Origin: JBBECJ01 sp963763325
Lineage (GTDB): Bacteria; Chloroflexota; Chloroflexia; Thermomicrobiales; CFX8
NCBI GenBank assembly: GCA_963763325.1
Contig: CAVXOL010000001.1
Span: 624,000 to 687,999, forward strand
Length of the DNA stretch: 64,000 nt
Direction: 5' to 3'
Shown: one piece after another, positions 16,973-26,491 of the stretch
How the letters are laid out: each line of letters starts with the position of its first letter
Numbering within the stretch: the stretch's first letter is position 1
Made by a program: the position numbers and the translations under genes
Notes under the pieces: generated by a model
Database searches by the model: none
What the model was told of the DNA's origin: nothing
What the model saw: the letters and a program-made list of their open reading frames with translations, nothing else

Positions 16973-17141
16973 GTGACACCTTTGTAACACCTTCTTTGAG
17001 CAGAACTACGTATGCTGGCATTAGCACTCGCCCGGATTGATTCAGCAATTGTTGCGATGCGCGTCAGGCGAGTTGCGAGGACACTGTTGCCGTGGGCCGT
17101 CAATGGAGACGACCAGATCGCGGAGAGGCGAGAGAACCCCA

Positions 17142-17533
17142 TGTACGAGATGGCTACCCTTGATCTCCTGGCGCGTCGCTTGACGGCGACGAACGCTGAT
17201 GATGTCGCGCGGATCGCGCGGTCGTTGCGCTTCCGGCGGATGCTGGCGGAACAGGCGGGGCGCGACGCGCTGGCCGCCTGGCATGACGCGCTGCTGGTCA
17301 GTGTCAGTGCCTGCGGGTTGATGTTCCGCGAGACCCGGCGGGTGGCGCTGGCAGCACTGCCGTCGCGCGACCTTGCGGCGTTGATCGTCGACTATGGCCG
17401 TGAGTTGGCGCAGACCGAGGTCCACGGCGGCCCGCTGACGGATGTCACCTCGGCCATCCTTGGCGAACTACGCGAGGAGATGCGTCGTCGGCAGGTTGGC
17501 GCAATGATTGGGTCAGGCTTCCGGTTGTCCTGA
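17142..17533 (+). CDS. Hypothetical protein
   Basis: 130 aa from the ATG at 17142 (GGAGAGGCGAGAG upstream); an in-frame start at 17012 would add 43 residues of lower quality. The protein is Ala/Arg/Leu-rich and predicted mostly helical (LARRLTATNADDVARIARSL, GRELAQTEVHGGPLTDVTSA). No domain recognised, no signal peptide or membrane segment. Lies between moaC and the DUF983 gene on the same strand. Confidence 0.6.
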
Positions 17534-17653
17534 ACCGGTTGTCCTGCCGATCGGTGGCGCTGATCCTGATAGAGTGCCGGCAGGCTTCCGGTCCACTCCG
17601 CATGGACGCGAGTTTGGTTGGTGCCAGGCTCCGGTAGCGAAGGAAGGACAGGG

Positions 17654-18085
17654 ATGGCAGAGCCGGTACGAGACTCCTCAGCGACATCGACGAACCCCGG
17701 CAAGGCTTCGCTCCTGTTGCGCGGACTGACATTGCGCTGCCCGCGCTGTGGCCAGGGCGGGCTGTTCCGTCGTTGGACGGAGATGGCGGACGCTTGCCCG
17801 AAGTGTGGCCTGCACTTCGAGCAGGAAGAGGGCTACTGGACCGGCGCGCTGGTCATCAACACGATGGTTGCACTGACCCTGTTCGCGGTTGTGATCGGAG
17901 TCGTCGTCGCGGCGACGTGGCCCGACATCCCGGTCTACACGACGATGGCAGTCGGGGTGGTTGCCGGGATCGTCTTCCCGTACTTCTTCTACCCGATCTC
18001 GAAGACCGCATGGGTCGCGCTCGACCTTGCCTACTTCCACCCGGAGCGGATAGAGGCCGGGACTGGGCTGCGGCCAGGGCGATAG
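17654..18085 (+). CDS. DUF983 family membrane protein with zinc ribbon
   Basis: 143 aa. The ATG at 17654 follows GGAAGGACAGG. The zinc ribbon CPRCGQGGLF...CPKCGLHF (residues about 28-58) is followed by EEGYWTGALVINTMVALTL, the family signature, and two to three membrane helices (LTLFAVVIGVVVAATW, AVGVVAGIVFPYFFYP). DUF983 proteins are membrane proteins of unknown function, often linked to cytochrome oxidase assembly. That link is from the literature, not this context. Confidence 0.88.
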   Translation: MAEPVRDSSATSTNPGKASLLLRGLTLRCPRCGQGGLFRRWTEMADACPKCGLHFEQEEGYWTGALVINTMVALTLFAVVIGVVVAATWPDIPVYTTMAVGVVAGIVFPYFFYPISKTAWVALDLAYFHPERIEAGTGLRPGR

Positions 18086-18135
18086 GCGCTCGACGCTGTC
18101 GGTTACGGTCCCGATATCGACGATCACGCGCCGGT

Positions 18136-19113
18136 TCAGGCTGACGGCAGCGACTGACGCCGTCGTAGGAGGACGAGCGGCAGGAATGTGATCGCCATTC
18201 CGAGGATAGCGACAATCAGGAGTCCGGCCAACCCCTGGAAATACTCGAACACCAGCCGCCCGGCCGGGATGACCGCCGGAAGTGCTCCAACAATGATCCA
18301 GGCCGTCCGGTTACGTATGACACCGACGGCGAAGATGATCGCCGCCGCGCAGATTCCCAGGACGGCGTAGATAGCCCGGTCTTCGAAGGCGATGAAAGCG
18401 ATCGCCTGTGCGGCAAGGAGTAGCCCGCCTATCTGTAGCCACCAGGCTGTTCCCCATCCATGCTCGTCTGGTCGCCAGATGAAGACGGCATACGCCGCCA
18501 GCAGCGTCCCGAGAACAGTCTGGGTCAGCGTTAGCGGGATGTTCGTGAAGACGTTGGTGAACAGCAGCGTCGTACCGTACCAGACGGCCAGCGGCAGCGC
18601 TCCCCAGGCCTGGCGAAGACCAAGGCGCATGATGCCGATACCCGGCAGGATGGACAGGAGCAGGACGGTTCCAATCACGCGCTGCTGGCCACGGAAGGTC
18701 TCTTCGTTGGGTCGAGTCGCGGATTCTTCTGGCCACCAGCCTGCCACATTCGCGGCGAATCCGAGTGACAGCGGGATCAACACCATTCCAGAGATTGCGC
18801 AGATGCCGGCCGGTGCTCCCCATCCATTGCGAACGAGAACCCAGGCAGCGGAGATCATGATGATTGCGCCGATGCCTGCCGCCACCATTGCCTGAGCGGG
18901 GGACCAGCTCTCAATGAAGATGGAGATGATGCCGACCGTCGCCGCGATCGCGACTGCCGCTCCGACGGTGCTGATTGCTTCCGCGAGGCGTCCGTGGCCG
19001 GCTTCAACTGATGGAACCGCGAGGCTGGATTCATAGGCCAGAATCGCGTCTCGTTGATCGGACGATATCAGGTCATGCTCGACCCAGCGATTCAGGGTTT
19101 CGCGGGAAACCAT
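18136..19113 (-). CDS. DUF2157-like multi-span membrane protein
   Basis: 325 aa. A cytoplasmic N-terminus (RETLNRWVEHDLISSDQRDAIL) of the DUF2157 type precedes about nine hydrophobic segments, starting with AISTVGAAVAIAATVGIISIF. It resembles predicted membrane sensor/transport proteins without known function. No catalytic motifs are visible. Alternating small-residue-rich helices (GICAAAIIFAVGVI) suggest tight packing. Confidence 0.75.
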   Translation of the reverse strand: MVSRETLNRWVEHDLISSDQRDAILAYESSLAVPSVEAGHGRLAEAISTVGAAVAIAATVGIISIFIESWSPAQAMVAAGIGAIIMISAAWVLVRNGWGAPAGICAISGMVLIPLSLGFAANVAGWWPEESATRPNEETFRGQQRVIGTVLLLSILPGIGIMRLGLRQAWGALPLAVWYGTTLLFTNVFTNIPLTLTQTVLGTLLAAYAVFIWRPDEHGWGTAWWLQIGGLLLAAQAIAFIAFEDRAIYAVLGICAAAIIFAVGVIRNRTAWIIVGALPAVIPAGRLVFEYFQGLAGLLIVAILGMAITFLPLVLLRRRQSLPSA

Positions 19114-19295
19114 TGTGGCCCAGCCTTTCAGCGACTGCAGAGCGGCCCATGATGTTGCGACGTACCGCGCCCGCGTCCTGCCACTCCAGCCTCCACCGGC
19201 CGATTCGAGTGTACATGCTGACCGGGGACAGGTACGTGAAAAGCACGGGCCACTCGCTACAGGTTCGTGTCAGTCCTGGCCGTGTGGAAGCGAAC

Positions 19296-19321
19296 GGCGG
19301 GCATCGATCGTGATGCCCGCC
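19296..19321 (-). terminator. Terminator of the GerMN-domain gene
   Basis: GGCGGGCATC (19296-19305) pairs perfectly with GATGCCCGCC (19312-19321), loop 6 bases, 23 bases past the stop codon at 19345. Confidence 0.65.
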
Positions 19322-19344
19322 ATTGGATGTCGATGAGTCGTGCG

Positions 19345-20630
19345 CTATGGCGCGGGGAAGATCGGGCCGCCGTTGAGGAGGATGACGGCGTCGTCGACAC
19401 CATCGAACGCCTTGACCGTCTCTTCGATCTGGCCGATGATCCGTGGATCGTCACAGACGCCGCCAGAAGAGATCGAGCCACTCAACTCGACGGTCGCGAC
19501 ACCGGCCTCGATCGTCACGCTCTCGACGGTCGCGTCGTTGTTGTAGAGCGCGTTGATGTAGCCGGACTCGCCGTAGTTGTAGTCGTCGAAGGAGAGCAGC
19601 ACCGTCAACGTCGCCGCGATCTCTTCCTCAAGGCTGTCCGTCTCCCAGATCGGGATCGTGACATCGACGAGGCTGTCCTCGCAGCCAACCGGGATGCCCG
19701 TCGCGCCATCGTCGCCGAGCAGGACCATGAATGCGGTGGCGGTGTCAGCACCGGGCATCTCGTGGCCGTAGCGCCAGGTGTAGTAGTGGCGGCCGACGTT
19801 GCCGGCCTCGACCTGCCAGCCCTCGTCGTTGCCGGGCGTGTAGGTCAGGCAGCGGCGCTGGAAGCACTGCATCAGGACGTCGTGCTCGATTCCCGCCGAC
19901 CGCGACCGTCGCCCAGTAGGCTTCGGTAATCGGGTAGCCGGTGCCATAGACCGGGTCTTCGAAGATCGGGCCGGTGACGAGCTCTCCGTCTTCCATGACG
20001 GGGCCGGTCGAGTTCATGAACTCCCAGAATGGATCGGCGATCCAGTGGTCGGTCATCGGCTCGTACTGGGTCGCGCCGATCTCATAGGTGGCGAAGCTCG
20101 GGTCATCGGCGACATTGCCGTCACGGTCGACGGTGCGGGTGATCGTCTCGGTCGGCGCCTCGATCGAGACGCCCATCAGGTCGGTGAAGGTCGCGTAGGT
20201 CGGGCTGTCGGGATCGTCGGGGTCACCGGCGACGTTGACCTCGGCCGGGTCGTGGTGACTCGAAGCGATTGTCGCCCAGCTGCATCTGGCCGGTGATCAT
20301 CTCCGTTACCAGCAGGCCGTTTGTGACGTACCAGAGATCGTCGGGGTCGCCGTCCGGGTGGGTGATCTCCATTCGCGATTTGTCGAAGTAGAGGACATCT
20401 CGCTCGCCGGCGATCCCTTCGACGTAGTCCTCTGTCTCGCCCCATGCGGTCGTCAACGGTCCCCAGATCCAGGTTCGGTCGACTGTCTGTTCAGCCACCG
20501 GCAGGTCAGTCCGGGTCCAGGTTTCGACGAAGGCCGGGTTGTCCGATTGGGCCAGTGATGTTGAGAACGATGTCAGCAGGAGCACCAGTGCGGTCAACAG
20601 TGCCGCCGGACCTGCGAGGAGAGTTCGCAC
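19345..20630 (-). CDS. Secreted protein with C-terminal GerMN domain, two frameshifts
   Basis: The start is a GTG at 20630 with AAAGGG upstream, giving a cleavable signal peptide (LLAGPAALLTALVLLLTSF, cleavage after SLAQ). The first frame ends near 20240, the second covers 19910-20176, the third runs to 19345; the joins give about 427 aa. The middle part carries the secreted Chloroflexota-type repeat (DRTWIWGP, LYFDKSRMEITHPD, GTGYPITEAYW, MQCFQRRCLTYTP). The last roughly 125 residues (AFMVLLGDDGATG, IAATLTVLLS, TVELSGSISSGG, QIEETVKAFDGVDDAVI) match the GerMN fold known from spore germination/sporulation proteins. Extracellular; ligand unknown. Confidence 0.75.
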
Positions 20631-20737
20631 GGGAACACACCCTTTCCATCGAGAGCACCAATCGTCGAACAAGAGTAGTCGAACCGGCCGGGTTCTCTCA
20701 GTGAAACGCGGAATGCCGAAAAGGGATACGGTGATGC

Positions 20738-21810
20738 TCACACGTAGGTGACGTTAACGCTCAGGCCCATGAATGCCCCGTACCGGCCGATCGCGTTGTC
20801 GAGCGCGGATTGCTCTGCAGCGGTCAGCGATGCGAAGATCTGCGCTTCAAATGCGATCGACTTGCGAGCGATCGTCCTGCGCCAGATGCCTGCTCGCCTT
20901 CCACCGATCAGGATCGGCCGAAAGAAGGTGTCATCCCAGGTACGCGCGTCGCGTGACCAGTCCATGTCCGGGAAGCCCAGGCTCCTGAACCAGATCGCTC
21001 GTCGTACTCCGGCAGCAGGTAGGCGAACAGTGATTGGGGCGTGGGATGTTGTGCGTTGGCGCTGAACCAGTAGGTCTGGCCGTCCAGTTCCTCGCGCAGC
21101 AGGTTTGTGCCGACCATCTCAAGACCGCGCCTGATCGTCGTCAGCGCCAGCGATGACCACCAGGCGAAGTCCTGGGCGGTGGCTGGACCATGACCTGTGA
21201 AGTAGCGTAACGTCAGTGCCGCGAGCGCCTCGTCGTCGTCCAGTCGAGTCGCCTCCGGCGCCCGCTCGGCCAGCAGGGCGTAGGTGTGCTGCTTACCACG
21301 GACGGCACCTGAGCAGATCAGCCCCTCCAGTTCGGCGTGCATGATGATGGAGGCCAGCCGCACTTTCTCGGCAACGATTCCGCCCCCGGCCAGGACGGCC
21401 GCCAACTCGGTTCGCGTCAGGTGCTTGCCGCCCTCCAGGGCGTCGATGAATAGCTGGTGGGCGCGGGCGAAGAGCGGCCCGTCCAGTTCCGTCTGGCGGT
21501 ACATGTATGCGTTGAGCGCGTGGACACGTGGCGCGGTGACCTGGAGGACCCAGCGAATGTTCTCCGGCGTCACGTAGTGCCAGGTCGGACGCAGGACATG
21601 GGTGCGCAGGATCTTGCCGGCGTCGAAGGCGGCTGCAACATCGGCGTCGGTGCAATTGGCCGCCCGTTGCCCAACTGACCAGCGTGCGCCGATCGCGTCC
21701 TGCGACTGGACACAGCCGAGCCACTCGATGACGTCTTCGGGCTTGTCGAACGGCGTCCCGGCGACCCGCTGGCCGAAGAGCCGTCGTGTCAAGATATCGG
21801 TCGCGTTCAT
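20738..21810 (-). CDS. Winged-helix DNA-binding domain protein (HTH_42 / AlkZ-like family), one frameshift
   Basis: The ATG is at 21810. VIEWLGCVQSQDAIGARWSVG and ILRTHVLRPTWHYVTPENIRW are the family hallmarks shared with DNA glycosylase AlkZ relatives. LRYFTGHGPATAQDFAWWSSL, NLLREELDGQTYWF and LLPEYDE follow. Near 20995 one base is missing; shifting frame restores AIWFRSLGFPDMDW and the C-terminal ILIGGRRAGIWRRTI. Joined length is about 357 aa, normal for the family. Some members excise alkylated or crosslinked bases; a QxQ-type catalytic motif (CVQSQD, around residue 35) is present, so a glycosylase role is possible. Confidence 0.84.
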
Positions 21811-21875
21811 GCGGCGCAGCCTATCATCCCAACCTGCATTGATCGTCAGACACGGCTTGGTTACGTTGCATGCCG

Positions 21876-21904
21876 TTGACAAGCGCGCGATGCGCACGTA
21901 TGCT
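21876..21904 (+). promoter_or_regulatory. Sigma70-type promoter of the iron ABC operon
   Basis: A perfect -35 TTGACA (21876-21881), a 17-base spacer and the -10 TATGCT (21899-21904). This is the best promoter in the window. The start point is expected near 21911, inside the palindrome that follows. Confidence 0.8.
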
Positions 21905-21929
21905 AATCCCGACTTTTTTAGTCGGGATT
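21905..21929 (+). promoter_or_regulatory. Palindromic operator over the start point (Rrf2/IscR-like)
   Basis: ATCCCGACT - 5 T - AGTCGGGAT, a perfect 9+9 palindrome starting two bases after the -10. The ACT-N5-AGT core resembles sites of Rrf2-family iron/Fe-S regulators. A terminator reading is unlikely, because transcription would begin inside the left arm. Confidence 0.6.
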
Positions 21930-22025
21930 TTGGTGTCCTGACGTGCTCCCTGCGGTCGGGGAGTATATCGCATGGCTCAGGCGGGAGCGTAGCGTCATCC
22001 TGGGTAGACGCTCGGAGGGGGACAA

Positions 22026-23241
22026 ATGGATCTTGAACGGTACATGAGCCGGCGCAGGCTGTTGCGCGCGATGGCCGGCGGTGCGGTTGCGATGGGTGTC
22101 TCTGCCGCTGCTGGCTGCCTGTGGCGGCGACGATGACGATGATGACAGCGACAGTGTCACGACTCCGGCGACCGGTAGCACGGCTACAAGTGGGACCGGC
22201 GCAGAGGCGACGGCGACAACCGGCGAAAGTGACGCGACGCCAACGACCGCTGCCAGCCCGGACGCCAGCCCGGCTGGTGAAGCGTCCCCGGCTGCTGGAA
22301 CGGGCGGCTTTGAGGGCGAGACGCTGGTCGTCTACTCAGGCCGTAGCGAGGAATTGGTCCAGCCGATCATCGACCAGTTTGGCGAGACGTTTGGCGTGAC
22401 GGTCGAGGTGCGCTATGGCGACTCGGCCGAGATGGCGGCGCTGATCCTTGAGGAGGGTGATGCCAGCCCGGCTGATCTCTTCTTCTCGCAGGATGCCGGT
22501 GCGCTCGGCGCGCTCTCACAGGAGGGGCTGTTCGCGGAGTTGCCGGAGGACATCCTCGGCCGCGTCGATAGTCGCTTCAGCGACCCGAACGGCATGTGGG
22601 TCGGCATCAGTGGCCGCGCCCGTGCCGTCGTCTACAACACCGATGCCGTTTCGGAAGCGGACATTCCGGAATCGATCCTCGACTTCACCGACGAGGCGTG
22701 GAGCGGACGGCTCGGCTGGGCGCCGACCAATGCCTCGTTCCAGTCGTTCGTGACGGCGTTGCGGGTCGATCGAGGTGACGATGTCGCCCGCGAGTGGCTG
22801 GAGGGGATCGTCGCCAACGACGTCACCGTCTTCGAGGGCAACTCGCCGATCGTTCAGGCTGTCATCGATGGTGAGATTGATGCCGGCTTCGTCAACCATT
22901 ACTACCTGCTGCGGATGAAGGCCGAGGCTGGCGAGGATCTGCCGGCTGAGAACTTCATCTACAGCAATGGCGACCCGGGCGCGCTGGTCAACGTCGCCGG
23001 TGCCGGTGTCCTCGCCAGCGGCAGCCAGGAGTTGGCCAACGCGTTCGTCGGCTACATGCTCGACACAGAGGCGCAGCAGTACTTCGCCGACGAGACGTTC
23101 GAGTACCCATTGATCGAAGGCGTCGACGGCGACCCCGGCCTCGTTCCACTCGAAGAGATCGAGACGCCGGACATCGACCTCTCCGACCTGGCCGACCTCG
23201 AAGGTACGCTCGAGATGCTGACGGACCTCGGGATTCTGTAG
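22026..23241 (+). CDS. fbpA: Fe3+ ABC transporter substrate-binding lipoprotein, frameshift in signal peptide
   Basis: The ATG at 22026 follows GGAGGGGGACAA and encodes a Tat-type leader (MDLERYMSRRRLLRAMAGG). One base too many near 22105 shifts the frame, and the second frame supplies the lipobox Cys of LLAAC followed by Asp- and Thr-rich linkers. The mature part (VVYSGRSEELVQPIIDQF, WVGISGRARAVVYNTD, GEIDAGFVNHYYLLRM) is a periplasmic-binding fold; the Tyr pair in NHYYL is the usual ferric-ion ligand pair. Joined length is about 405 aa. It captures Fe3+ for the permease and ATPase downstream. An alternative GTG start at 22081 lacks a ribosome-binding site. Confidence 0.88.
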
Positions 23242-23269
23242 CGGCGCAGCGGCAGCCGTCACCCTCCAG

Positions 23270-23297
23270 CCCCCTCTCCCAATTCTGGGAGAGGGGG
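23270..23297 (+). terminator. Hairpin after the binding-protein gene
   Basis: CCCCCTCTCCCA (23270-23281) pairs with TGGGAGAGGGGG (23286-23297), loop 4 bases. This type of CCCTCTCCC hairpin is a widespread intergenic repeat. In an operon it would reduce read-through and give excess binding protein over permease. Confidence 0.7.
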
Positions 23298-23403
23298 TGT
23301 CTGTTTTCGGCGGATGTGGCTGAATCACTGGTATGGGAGCGTTGAGCCGCGAAACCAGTACGACAAAGAGTTCCACGAAGTACGGGAGGGCCTTGTTGTT
23401 GAC

Positions 23404-23564
23404 CCCGGTAGGGGCCGCGTCCTGTACCGGCCCGCGCCGTGAGGCGCCTGCGTCGGTCGTGCGTGTGCAACAGGATCCCCAACGCTTGTGCCTGCGGGGA
23501 GGCATGCCTGCATCCAGAAGGCGCTTCACGGCGCGGGCCGGTACAGGACGCGGCCCCTACCGGG
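23404..23564. repeat. 161-bp inverted repeat with 46-bp arms
   Basis: The left arm (23404-23449) and right arm (23519-23564) match at 45 of 46 positions when one is inverted; the loop is 69 bases. The arms begin CCCGGTAGGGGCCGCG. No open gene inside; the loop has further small inverted segments. The right end supplies the GGGAG ribosome-binding site of the permease gene. It resembles a MITE- or REP-like element inserted inside the operon. Confidence 0.8.
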
Positions 23565-23579
23565 AGATCGATCCGTGTG

Positions 23580-25220
23580 ATGCCCCCACAACCTCCTGCA
23601 CAGACATCGTCGCTTCCATCGCCGCCAGTAACGGTCGTCCGCCGCAAGCGGCTGATGGCCGGCGCGCCGGTCGCGCTCTGGTTGCCGGCGGTCCTCGTCG
23701 CGCTGCTGATGATCTCGCCGCTGGTCTACCTCGTTATTCGGGCGTCGGAGAGCGGCTGGGAGCTGATCGACCTCCTCTGGCGCGACCGGACGGCGCGGGT
23801 GCTGCGCAACACGATCCTGCTGGTCCTCTGCGTGACGCTCGGGACGGTCGCCATCTCGCTACCTCTGGCCTGGCTGACGACGCGGACCGACCTGCCAGCG
23901 CGGCGGCTGTGGACGATTTTGACGGCGCTGCCGCTGGTGATTCCGTCGTACGTCGGCGCGTTTGCCGTGATCGCGGCGCTCGGGCCGCGTGGGATCGTCC
24001 AGGGCTGGTTGGAGCGCGCCTTCGGGATCGAGCGGCTGCCGGAGATCTACGGGTTATTCGGCGCGTCGTTGACGCTGATCCTGTTCTCGTTCCCCTACGT
24101 CCTGCTGCCGCTGCGCTCGGCGATGTCCGGACTGGATGCCTCGCTTGAGGAAGCCTCGCGCTCGATGGGGTTCGGCGCCTGGACGACCTTCCGACGCGTA
24201 ACCGTCCCGCAGCTGCGGCCAGCCATCGCGGCCGGTGTACTGCTGGTGGCGTTCTACACGCTCAGCGACTTCGGGGCCGTCTCGCTCTTGCAATTCGACT
24301 CGTTCACCCGCGCGATCTACAACCAGTACCGGGGAGCGTTTGACCGGACGCTGGCAGCCGGGCTGGCGCTCGTCCTCGTCGTGATGACCGGCACGATCCT
24401 GGCGCTGGAGGCGTGGACGCGGGGCGGAGCGCGCTACCATCGTAGCTCCGGTGGGGCCAGCCGACCGGCGCGGGTCGTCCGGCTTGGACGCTGGAAGTGG
24501 GCCGGGCTGGCCTACTGCGCGACGGTCGTTGGTTTCGCACTCGTGATGCCGGTCGGGATCGTCACCTACTGGCTGGTGCGCGGGTTGCGCGCCGGCGAGC
24601 CGTTGCGGCTGATCTGGGACGCGGCACTCAACTCGGCGATGGTCTCGCTGCTGGCTGCCGTCGTGACCGTCCTGGCTGCCGCACCGGTCGTCGTCCTCTC
24701 GGTCCGCTATCCGGGGCGGCTGACGGGGCTGATCGAGCGGGTGACCTATGCTGGTTATGCGCTGCCGGGGATCGTCGTCGCCCTCTCGCTGGTCTTCTTC
24801 GGCATTCGCTACGCCCGCCCGCTCTACCAGACATTGACGATGCTGGTCATCGCCTACGTGATCCGCTTCCTGCCGCAGGCGGTCGGCGCGTTGCGGGCCA
24901 GCTTCCTGCAGGTCAACCCGCACATCGAGGAAGCCGCACGCAGCCTCGGCCACACGACGCCGCGCGTCTGGTGGAGGGTGACCGGTCCGCTCGTTCGTCC
25001 CGGCCTGCTCTCGGGAGGAACGCTCGTCTTCCTGACCGTCATGAAGGAGCTGCCGGCGACGATTCTCCTCCGCCCAACCGGCTTCGACACCCTCGCAACC
25101 CGCATCTGGGGCGCGACATCCGAGGGCTTCTGGGCCAGAGCCGCCGCCCCCTCGCTGATCCTGATCGTCATCGCGGCTGTGCCGGTCGTGATTGTGGCGT
25201 GGCGGGAAGATAAGGCATGA
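23580..25220 (+). CDS. fbpB: Fe3+ ABC transporter permease (fused double domain)
   Basis: 546 aa. The start at 23580 (ATG, with an adjacent GTG at 23577) is chosen because everything upstream in frame is the inverted repeat. It has about twelve membrane segments in two BPD-transport halves. Each half has an EAA loop contacting the ATPase: DASLEEASRSMGFGAWTTFR (around residue 185) and NPHIEEAARSLGHTTPRVWW (around 445). This is the layout of FbpB/FutB/ThiP permeases. It carries ferric iron from the upstream binding protein. The stop codon lies within a repeat hairpin. Confidence 0.9.
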   Translation: MPPQPPAQTSSLPSPPVTVVRRKRLMAGAPVALWLPAVLVALLMISPLVYLVIRASESGWELIDLLWRDRTARVLRNTILLVLCVTLGTVAISLPLAWLTTRTDLPARRLWTILTALPLVIPSYVGAFAVIAALGPRGIVQGWLERAFGIERLPEIYGLFGASLTLILFSFPYVLLPLRSAMSGLDASLEEASRSMGFGAWTTFRRVTVPQLRPAIAAGVLLVAFYTLSDFGAVSLLQFDSFTRAIYNQYRGAFDRTLAAGLALVLVVMTGTILALEAWTRGGARYHRSSGGASRPARVVRLGRWKWAGLAYCATVVGFALVMPVGIVTYWLVRGLRAGEPLRLIWDAALNSAMVSLLAAVVTVLAAAPVVVLSVRYPGRLTGLIERVTYAGYALPGIVVALSLVFFGIRYARPLYQTLTMLVIAYVIRFLPQAVGALRASFLQVNPHIEEAARSLGHTTPRVWWRVTGPLVRPGLLSGGTLVFLTVMKELPATILLRPTGFDTLATRIWGATSEGFWARAAAPSLILIVIAAVPVVIVAWREDKA

Positions 25221-25267
25221 GGGATGAGAAGGGACTGAACGCATGCCCATGCCCCATCCCTCATGCC
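25214..25267 (+). terminator. Repeat-derived hairpin at the permease 3' end (GGGATGA type)
   Basis: A perfect 13-bp stem, GGCATGAGGGATG (25214-25226) with its complement at 25255-25267, loop 28 bases. The TGA stop codon of the permease is inside the left arm. Confidence 0.65.
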
Positions 25268-25300
25268 CAACCAATCCCGACGCGTTCACTCGGATTGCAC

Positions 25301-25316
25301 TACAATACAATCAGGG
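25301..25316 (+). promoter_or_regulatory. Possible internal promoter before the ATPase gene
   Basis: Overlapping TACAAT hexamers (TACAATACAAT) precede the TTG start at 25350 by about 35 bases. There is no good -35 at the right distance. If real, it supports the short ATPase start. Confidence 0.3.
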
Positions 25317-25349
25317 AGTCGAGGGACCGTACCGAATGGCTGTGAATCC

Positions 25350-26483
25350 TTGAGCACGAAGAGCATTGTCCTGGCTGGCGCGACGAAGCAGTTTGCTGGT
25401 GGGGCGCGGCCTGCCGTCTGGAATGTGTCGTTCGACGTTGAGCCGGGCGAGATCGTCGCGTTGCTGGGGCCGAGCGGCTGCGGCAAGACGACGACACTGC
25501 GGCTGATCGCGGGCTTCGAGCGGCTGGATGCCGGTAGCGTCACCATCAATGGTCGCGTGATGGACGACGGCCGTGGCTACGTGCCGCCTGAGAAACGCAG
25601 CGTTGGAATGGTCTTCCAGGATTTCGCGCTCTTCCCTCACCTGACGGTCGCCGGCAACATCGGCTTCGGCCTCGTTCGCTCCTCAAAGCGCGAGCGTGAG
25701 GCGCGGGTGCGTGAGTTGGCAGAACTGGCCGGATTGAGCGAGTTTCTCGACCGTTACCCGCATCAGCTCTCCGGCGGGCAGCAGCAACGAGTCGCGCTGG
25801 CACGCGCGCTGGCGCCGAAGCCGGATGTGTTGCTGCTGGACGAGCCATTCTCCAACCTCGACACCGAGCTACGCGTCCAGATGCGGACCGAGGTGCGCGA
25901 GATTCTCAAGGCGGTTGGGACGACGGCTGTTCTCGTCACCCACGACCAGCAGGAGGCGATGACGGTCGCCGACCGGATGGCGGTCATGCTGGGCGGCCAG
26001 GTCGAGCAGATCGATACACCGGATGTCGTCTACCACTACCCGGCGACGCGGGCAGTTGCCAGCTTCGTCGGGCTCGGCACCTTCGTCCCGGCGCGGATCG
26101 CCGGGGCGGTCGCCAACTCGGACGTCGGCCAGTTTACGATCGATGGCCCGCCGGGGCCGGACAACGTCGATCTGCTCCTGCGCCCGCGTGACGTGACGCT
26201 GACGGTCGATCCTGAGGGGATCGCGGTCGTCCAGTCGCGCGCGTTCCACGGGTCGGAGTTCACCTACCGCGTCCAACTCCCGTGCGGCGTGACGCTGCAG
26301 TCCAACCAGCCGTCGCACGTTGACATCTCGCCGGGAACACGCGTCAGTGTCCGCTGCGCTCGTGTCCGCCTGGCTGCCTACGACGCCGACGCGCGGATCG
26401 CGATGACGACGGCGGCAGGCTTCCCGACCGCGTTCGGCGGCGAACTGACATCGAGCGTCGTTGGCGTGACGGCGACGTCCTAG
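25350..26483 (+). CDS. fbpC: Fe3+ ABC transporter ATP-binding protein
   Basis: 377 aa from the TTG at 25350, which directly precedes the normal N-terminal strand; an ATG at 25263 would add 29 residues overlapping the hairpin. Walker A GPSGCGKTT, Q-loop VFQDFALFPH, signature LSGGQQQRVALARAL, Walker B VLLLDEPFSNLD and switch His VLVTHD are all intact. The C-terminal part is a TOBE-type regulatory domain (LLLRPRDVTL). It powers the permease encoded upstream. Its place last in the operon matches fbpABC order. Confidence 0.9.
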   Translation: MSTKSIVLAGATKQFAGGARPAVWNVSFDVEPGEIVALLGPSGCGKTTTLRLIAGFERLDAGSVTINGRVMDDGRGYVPPEKRSVGMVFQDFALFPHLTVAGNIGFGLVRSSKREREARVRELAELAGLSEFLDRYPHQLSGGQQQRVALARALAPKPDVLLLDEPFSNLDTELRVQMRTEVREILKAVGTTAVLVTHDQQEAMTVADRMAVMLGGQVEQIDTPDVVYHYPATRAVASFVGLGTFVPARIAGAVANSDVGQFTIDGPPGPDNVDLLLRPRDVTLTVDPEGIAVVQSRAFHGSEFTYRVQLPCGVTLQSNQPSHVDISPGTRVSVRCARVRLAAYDADARIAMTTAAGFPTAFGGELTSSVVGVTATS

Positions 26484-26491
26484 CGCTCAGC

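Noticed and set aside
21905..21930. Intrinsic terminator reading of the palindrome followed by T-run
   Set aside because: The expected transcription start falls inside the left arm, so the RNA could not form the hairpin.
24054..25310. Open minus-strand reading of 418 codons opposite the iron permease
   Set aside because: Arg/Gln/Asp-rich composition typical of antisense of GC-rich membrane-protein genes; the permease frame has EAA loops and membrane helices.
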